Below are positions 6,766 to 9,733 of a DNA stretch of 9,733 nucleotides, piece by piece. Source of the DNA: Candidatus Zixiibacteriota bacterium (GTDB lineage: Bacteria; Zixibacteria; MSB-5A5; GN15; JAAZOE01); the NCBI GenBank assembly GCA_012797915.1, contig JAAZOE010000048.1:1-9733 (forward strand). The letters run 5' to 3'. Positions within the stretch are counted from its first letter, which is position 1. Every line of letters starts with the position of its first letter. The notes below the pieces were generated by a model. The model did not search any database. It was not told the origin of the DNA and saw nothing but the letters and a program-made list of their open reading frames with translations. A program made the translations under genes and the position numbers.

Positions 6766-7368
6766 TCAGGCCGACTTTTGTGAGGCCCCCCGGTAATAGG
6801 TGGATAACCTCTTTTGCAGGTTCGTCTTGGCCCGGTGAACCAACGCTTCAACGGAAGCGACGGTGGTTCCCAGAATACCGGCGATGTCCTGATGACTTAT
6901 CTCTTCATATTTGCTGAGAATAAAGGCAATCCGCTGGTTTTGGGGCAGGCGGTCGAGCGCTTGCGCCAGCACCTGACGACGTTCTTTCTGCTCCAGGGCC
7001 TGGTGGGGGTCATCGATCGCCGGTCCGGGAAGCTCAGCCGCGCCCTCGGCATCGCGGGAGATTTCCTGAACGGCCCCGCCCCGCTTCAGCCGTTTCTGAT
7101 TGCGGATGAAGTTCAATGAGCGGGTTACCGCGATCCGGTAGATCCAGGTTTGCAGGCTGGAAGATTTTCGGAACGAGGCAATCGATCGGTAGACTTCCAC
7201 GAACGTTTCCTGGGCGATGTCCTCGGCATCCTCGGCGTTGTGGACGAAGCGGTAACAGATATTCAGAACCTGGTGTTTTCGCCGCTCCACCAATTGACGG
7301 AACGCCTCCGGCCGCCGCTGCAACAGCCCGGCCAGCAACTCGGTATCAGAGAGCTTCCTGTCATCCAT
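6766..7368 (-). CDS. ECF-family RNA polymerase sigma factor
   Basis: 200 residues, the usual size of a group 4 (ECF) sigma factor. Region 2 (about 24-93) contains NAEDAEDIAQETFVEVYRS (44-62) and LQTWIYRIAVTRSLNFIRNQ (72-91), the core-binding and -10-reading helices. Region 4 (about 137-188) has LPQNQRIAFILSKYEEISHQ (141-160) and a helix-turn-helix DIAGILGTTVASVEALVHRA (161-180) for -35 recognition. The linker has no region 3, as expected. The start at 7368 (MDDRKLSD) fits where homologues begin; upstream reading frame is open to 7491 but Arg/Pro-rich and unlike the family. No ribosome binding site precedes the ATG, and a sigma70-like promoter sits so close that the mRNA would be nearly leaderless. 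It heads a three-gene operon with its anti-sigma factor and a periplasmic sensor. Confidence 0.93.
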   Translation of the reverse strand: MDDRKLSDTELLAGLLQRRPEAFRQLVERRKHQVLNICYRFVHNAEDAEDIAQETFVEVYRSIASFRKSSSLQTWIYRIAVTRSLNFIRNQKRLKRGGAVQEISRDAEGAAELPGPAIDDPHQALEQKERRQVLAQALDRLPQNQRIAFILSKYEEISHQDIAGILGTTVASVEALVHRAKTNLQKRLSTYYRGASQKSA

Positions 7369-7378
7369 TCGAGAAGGG

Positions 7379-7407
7379 ATGGTAGGTCGGCCGGGTGAGT
7401 CTGGCAA
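7379..7407 (-). promoter_or_regulatory. Sigma70-like promoter of the ECF operon
   Basis: On the minus strand: TTGCCA (7407-7402, five of six matches), a 17-nt spacer, then TACCAT (7384-7379, four of six including both key positions). The -10 ends 10 nt before the ATG at 7368, so the expected start site is 1-4 nt upstream of the ATG. No Shine-Dalgarno sequence lies between, which supports leaderless initiation. Confidence 0.5.
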
Positions 7408-7417
7408 CAAGAAACTC

Positions 7418-7436
7418 TTCCGACCGACGCTCGGAA
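7418..7436. promoter_or_regulatory. TTCCGA-N7-TCGGAA dyad, candidate operator
   Basis: Perfect inverted repeat of two 6-bp arms separated by 7 bp, its edge 10 bp upstream of the -35 of the ECF operon promoter. Its centre is about 55 bp from the predicted start site, a usual place for an activator. It also lies within the 232-bp region shared with the divergent polyamine operon. A looser inverted repeat (CCGCGC 7473-7478 / GCGCGG 7495-7500) lies further along. Confidence 0.4.
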
Positions 7437-7530
7437 AACGCGCCAGGATTGGCCGGCAATGATGTCCAACATCCGCGCGGGGCCGAAACACCGGGCGCGG
7501 AAATCAATCATCCCCGCGTCCAGTTATAGA

Positions 7531-7560
7531 TTGACATTTGTGTGGGGGCCGTCGCATGTT
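7531..7560 (+). promoter_or_regulatory. Probable promoter of the polyamine operon
   Basis: Perfect TTGACA at 7531-7536, an 18-nt spacer, then CATGTT at 7555-7560 (three of six, with A2 and the final T). It would start transcription near 7567 and give a leader of about 34 nt containing the strong ribosome binding site before 7601. It overlaps the alternative ATG at 7556, which argues against that ATG as the start. Confidence 0.45.
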
Positions 7561-7600
7561 TAACCGGGTTGGGAAGAGACTTTTTTACGGGGAAGAGCCG

Positions 7601-8488
7601 ATGCCGACCGGATTGAAGATCAATTGTACCGATGCGTCCAGGGCGGATGTCGTCCTGCTGTGCGCTCCCTACGATGTCACCGCCTCCTTTCGCAAGGGAG
7701 CGGTGAACGGGCCGGCCGCGATTATCGACAGCCTGAAGTACCAGATGGAATCGTACGATCGCTATGCGCAGGCGGCGCCGGCGGCGGCCCGCCGGGTCGC
7801 TCTGGTTGAACTGGCCGGCCTCAATTCGTCACCGCCCGCGGACATGGTCGCCCGAGTCAGGCGGGAGTACGAGACCCACGCTGCTCGCGGCGCCTTTGTC
7901 CTGATGCTGGGGGGCGAACATTCGGTCTCGACCGGCGCCTTTCAAGCGTTGGCCGCACAGCGCGCGGCCAGGGAGATCACGGTCGTCCAGATCGACGCCC
8001 ACCTTGATTTGCGAAACGATGATGCCGATTACAGCGACGCGCCCCATGGAACGTTTGCCCATTGCACGCCGATGCGGCGTGCCCACGAACTCGGCTATCG
8101 GCTGGTCCAGGTAGGTATTCGAGCCTATGCGGAAGAAGAGATGGCCTATGCCCGGCGTCATGGGCTCACCGTGTTCGAATGGGGAAGCGGGACGATTCCC
8201 GCGCTGGCGGAGATCGTCGATGCCGTCCCCACCGATCGGGTCTACCTGACCATCGACGTCGACGGTTTGGACCCCTCGGTTCTGCCGGCGACCGGAACCC
8301 CGGTGCCGGGCGGATTGGGGTGGTATTACACGATCGACCTTATCCGCGAATTGTTTCGTCGCAAGGACATCGTCGGCGCGGATATCGTCGAGGTCGCTCC
8401 GCGTCCGTTCGACGTCGTAACCGAATACGGAGCGGCGCAGTTGTGTTATACGATGCTGGCGCTTCGGGAAACGGTCGGCCAACGATAA
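7601..8488 (+). CDS. speB: Ureohydrolase, probable agmatinase
   Basis: 295-residue enzyme of the arginase/agmatinase/formiminoglutamase family, which hydrolyses a guanidino group with a two-manganese centre. The metal ligands are all present: LGGEHS (His107), QIDAHLDLR (Asp132, His134, Asp136) and TIDVDGLDPS (Asp219, Asp221). HGTFAH (149-154) and DIVEVAP (261-267) are the usual substrate-side motifs, and FRKGAVNGPAAI (30-41) is the N-terminal family motif. Agmatine is preferred as substrate because the next gene makes agmatine from arginine; agmatine would then give putrescine and urea. Arginase or guanidinobutyrase activity is not excluded by sequence. The start at 7601 is supported by GGGGAAGAG a few bases upstream; in-frame TTG 7538 and ATG 7556 would add 15-21 residues and clash with the predicted promoter. 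It is divergent from the ECF sigma operon. Confidence 0.88.
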   Translation: MPTGLKINCTDASRADVVLLCAPYDVTASFRKGAVNGPAAIIDSLKYQMESYDRYAQAAPAAARRVALVELAGLNSSPPADMVARVRREYETHAARGAFVLMLGGEHSVSTGAFQALAAQRAAREITVVQIDAHLDLRNDDADYSDAPHGTFAHCTPMRRAHELGYRLVQVGIRAYAEEEMAYARRHGLTVFEWGSGTIPALAEIVDAVPTDRVYLTIDVDGLDPSVLPATGTPVPGGLGWYYTIDLIRELFRRKDIVGADIVEVAPRPFDVVTEYGAAQLCYTMLALRETVGQR

Positions 8489-8558
8489 ATAGTTATTCAT
8501 CATCGCCGGCATCGACGGCGACGGCCAAAGAATACAGAGGTTATTGGAGGATAGATCC

Positions 8559-9116
8559 ATGGTCCCGAAGATGATGTTTCTGACCAAGGGAGTCGGCCAG
8601 GACAAGAACCGACTGTCATCGTTCGAGCTGGCGCTGCGCGATGCCGGCATCGAGCGGTTTAATCTGGTTCACGTGTCCAGCATTTTGCCGCCCCAGTGCA
8701 AAATCGTGCCCCGAAAGGACGGGCTGGTTCATCTGAAACCGGGGCAGATCGTTTATTGTGTCCTGGCCCGGAACGAAACGGATGAGCCGAACCGGTTGAT
8801 CTCGGCGTCAATCGGGGTGGCCCGGGCCAAGGATGAAAATCAATACGGATATTTGTCCGAACACCACGCCTTCGGCCAAACGGCGGAATCGGCCGGCGAT
8901 TTCGCCGAGGATCTGGCCGCGACCATGCTGGCGTCGACGCTGGGGATTGCCTTCGATCCAAATCTGGCCTGGGATGAACGCAAAGAGGTGTATCAGGCCA
9001 GCGGCACGTTTTTCAAGACCAGTCATATCTGCCAATCGGCCGAGGGCAACAAGAACGGCTTGTGGACCACCGTGATCGCCGCGGCCGTATTCATCATGGA
9101 TACTGTCGCGCCCTGA
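8559..9116 (+). CDS. pdaD: Pyruvoyl-dependent arginine decarboxylase
   Basis: 185-residue proenzyme of the PvlArgDC family, which converts arginine to agmatine and CO2 using a pyruvoyl group made by self-cleavage. NLVHVSSILPP (35-45) contains the cleavage pair Ser40-Ser41; Ser41 becomes the pyruvoyl group, and Asn35 corresponds by spacing to the active-site Asn five residues before the first Ser in the Methanocaldococcus enzyme. GYLSEHHAFGQTAESAG (97-113) likely holds the catalytic Glu. Length is normal for the family (about 160-190). GGAGG 8 nt upstream fixes the ATG at 8559. It lies 70 nt after the ureohydrolase gene on the same strand, so the pair encodes arginine to putrescine without a PLP-dependent decarboxylase. 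No spermidine synthase is in the window. Confidence 0.93.
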   Translation: MVPKMMFLTKGVGQDKNRLSSFELALRDAGIERFNLVHVSSILPPQCKIVPRKDGLVHLKPGQIVYCVLARNETDEPNRLISASIGVARAKDENQYGYLSEHHAFGQTAESAGDFAEDLAATMLASTLGIAFDPNLAWDERKEVYQASGTFFKTSHICQSAEGNKNGLWTTVIAAAVFIMDTVAP

Positions 9117-9118
9117 GA

Positions 9119-9233
9119 CGGGGTATGTTCGCCGCCGGCATGGACTTCTGATAGTACTCCTTGGCGGGTGCCGTGGTATGGGCATTCCGGTCAGCCGCTG
9201 TCCTGCGTTTCCCGCAATCGAAAACATACCCCG
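9119..9233. repeat. 115-nt segment bounded by a perfect 11-bp inverted repeat
   Basis: CGGGGTATGTT (9119-9129) and AACATACCCCG (9223-9233) are exact reverse complements and enclose 93 nt. The interior can form smaller stems, for example CCGCC 9132-9136 with GGCGG 9163-9167, and TGCG-TTTCC-CGCA at 9204-9216. The segment starts 2 nt after the decarboxylase stop and ends 6 nt before the -35 of the next promoter. It could be a structured 3' UTR, a small RNA, a short mobile repeat or paired protein-binding sites. No target-site duplication and no U-run are visible. Together with the following promoter and leader it fills the 371-nt gene-free stretch 9117-9487. Confidence 0.4.
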
Positions 9234-9239
9234 AAGCGC

Positions 9240-9268
9240 TTGACAGGCGTTGGGATCCGGCCTATCTT
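9240..9268 (+). promoter_or_regulatory. Sigma70-like promoter of the right-edge secreted protein
   Basis: TTGACA (9240-9245, perfect), a 17-nt spacer, then TATCTT (9263-9268, four of six including T1, A2 and T6). It is the best promoter match in the window. The predicted start near 9275 leaves a leader of about 210 nt before the ATG at 9488. Confidence 0.6.
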
Positions 9269-9274
9269 GCAGCC

Positions 9275-9487
9275 TAGAGAGGCCACAACGGCGATTCGGC
9301 AACCTAATGTAAGCTTCTGAGACAATTGGCAGGGGATGCCGCGGCACCCCTTCGGCGGGAGCGTAATTAACACGGCGGAGGAGTATTCATCGCGCGCGGC
9401 TTTTTTGTCCCCATGCGGGTATTGGTTGCACCGGCGGGCCGGGCATCCGGATGTTCCGGGACCGACGGGGCGCGGGAGGTGAGGGCA
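9275..9487 (+). promoter_or_regulatory. Long 5' leader with hairpins
   Basis: This is the untranslated region between the predicted start site and the ATG. It contains a GC-rich hairpin AGGGG-A-TGC-CGCG-GCA-CCCCT (9331-9351), a GGAGGAG (9377-9383) with no ATG at the right distance, CGCGGC directly followed by six T (9395-9406), and the palindrome CATCCGGATG (9444-9453). GCCGCG inside the first hairpin (9338-9343) could instead pair with the CGCGGC next to the T-run, an attenuator-like choice, but with a 51-nt loop. I do not recognise a known riboswitch class. It ends in a strong ribosome binding site, GGGAGGT (9474-9480), 7 nt before the ATG. Confidence 0.35.
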
Positions 9488-9733
9488 ATGTGTATCATCG
9501 GTAAGACATGGCGGTTCGGGTCGGTTTCCAGATGGGTTGCGGCGGGGATCTGTCTTTTGGTTATCACCGCGACTGGCGGCGAGGGTGTGGCGCGGGGGGG
9601 CGCGGTCGATTCCGTAAAGGTTCCCAGTAACCGCAAAATCGCAACGGGTACCCTGGATGATCCGAATATTCAATACGATGTTCATGACGCCAATAGAATC
9701 GCGATGACGATAACGAATTTCGGGGCAATCGGC
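9488..9733 (+). CDS. Secreted protein, N-terminal fragment, MTITNFG-type N-terminus
   Basis: 82 codons are in the window and the gene continues past the right edge. The ATG at 9488 follows a strong GGGAGGT at good spacing; an in-frame ATG at 9413 has no such site and adds a 25-residue Gly/Ala/Arg-rich extension. Residues 1-35 form a signal peptide (basic MCIIGKTWRFGSVSRW, hydrophobic core VAAGICLLVITA). The mature start contains LDDPNIQYDVHDANRIAMTI followed by TNFGAIG. I recall similar motifs (VH-NRI-MTITN-G-G) near the start of large secreted, often modular proteins of FCB-group candidate phyla; this is memory, not a search. The rest of the protein, which would decide function, is outside. 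Codon-phase bias and the lack of stops support it as a real gene. Confidence 0.7.
   Translation, partial: MCIIGKTWRFGSVSRWVAAGICLLVITATGGEGVARGGAVDSVKVPSNRKIATGTLDDPNIQYDVHDANRIAMTITNFGAIG

Noticed and set aside
7538..7600. Upstream starts (TTG 7538, ATG 7556) for the ureohydrolase.
   Set aside because: They overlap the likely promoter and lack the strong ribosome binding site present before 7601. The ATG at 7556 stays possible if that promoter is not used.
7829..8650. A 273-codon minus-strand frame opposite the ureohydrolase gene.
   Set aside because: Shadow frame; the plus strand carries every metal-ligand motif of the family.
9119..9233. Calling the inverted-repeat segment an insertion sequence or MITE.
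   Set aside because: No transposase frame, no target-site duplication and no second copy in the window, so it is reported only as an unexplained inverted-repeat element.
9376..9415. A short gene started by GGAGGAG at 9377, or the ATG at 9413 as start of the right-edge protein.
   Set aside because: No start codon lies at proper distance from GGAGGAG. The ATG at 9413 is about 30 nt away, has no site of its own and precedes a better start at 9488.
9191..9685. A 164-codon minus-strand frame at the right edge.
   Set aside because: Its translation is Pro/Arg-rich with no domain signal, and it overlaps both a good plus-strand promoter and a plus-strand gene with a strong ribosome binding site and signal peptide.

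Overview
The window looks like chromosomal DNA of a GC-rich, diderm (Gram-negative type) bacterium. The evidence is a large predicted outer-membrane beta-barrel, a lipoprotein with a clear lipobox, several signal peptides, and an ECF sigma factor with a membrane-bound anti-sigma factor. The barrel carries a GPY / DY-VDY-G type motif, and the protein at the right edge has an NRIAMTITNFG-like N-terminus. I associate both with secreted proteins of FCB-group candidate phyla such as Zixibacteria. That lineage guess comes from memory of family style, not from a search, and is weak. No tRNA, rRNA, CRISPR array, transposase or phage gene is visible.

Left part (1-4135, minus strand): a clan-A (PslG/GH39-like) glycoside hydrolase lipoprotein lies upstream of an 844-residue outer-membrane barrel protein. 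The barrel gene is followed after 12 nt by the start of another secreted protein that runs off the left edge. A hairpin just after the hydrolase stop and a dyad in front of the barrel gene suggest that the hydrolase and barrel are separate transcription units.

Middle (4300-5770): on the plus strand, a GNAT-fold acyltransferase-like protein of a widespread uncharacterised family is followed by a small secreted protein of unknown function with lower G+C. They converge with the next operon at an intrinsic terminator that serves the minus strand.

Stress-regulatory operon (7407 down to 5666, minus strand): ECF sigma factor, single-pass anti-sigma factor and a membrane-anchored CnrX/Spy-like helical sensor. 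In front of the sigma gene are a -35/-10 pair that would give an almost leaderless mRNA and a perfect TTCCGA-N7-TCGGAA dyad. The operon ends in a hairpin plus U-run.

Right part (7531-9116, plus strand): divergent from the sigma operon is a two-gene polyamine operon, a ureohydrolase (agmatinase-like) and a pyruvoyl-dependent arginine decarboxylase. Together they would convert arginine to agmatine and then to putrescine plus urea. The next 371 nt have no gene. They hold a 115-nt segment bounded by a perfect 11-bp inverted repeat, then a good sigma70-type promoter, then a leader of about 210 nt with hairpins. The leader precedes a secreted protein that begins with a strong ribosome binding site at 9488 and runs off the right edge.
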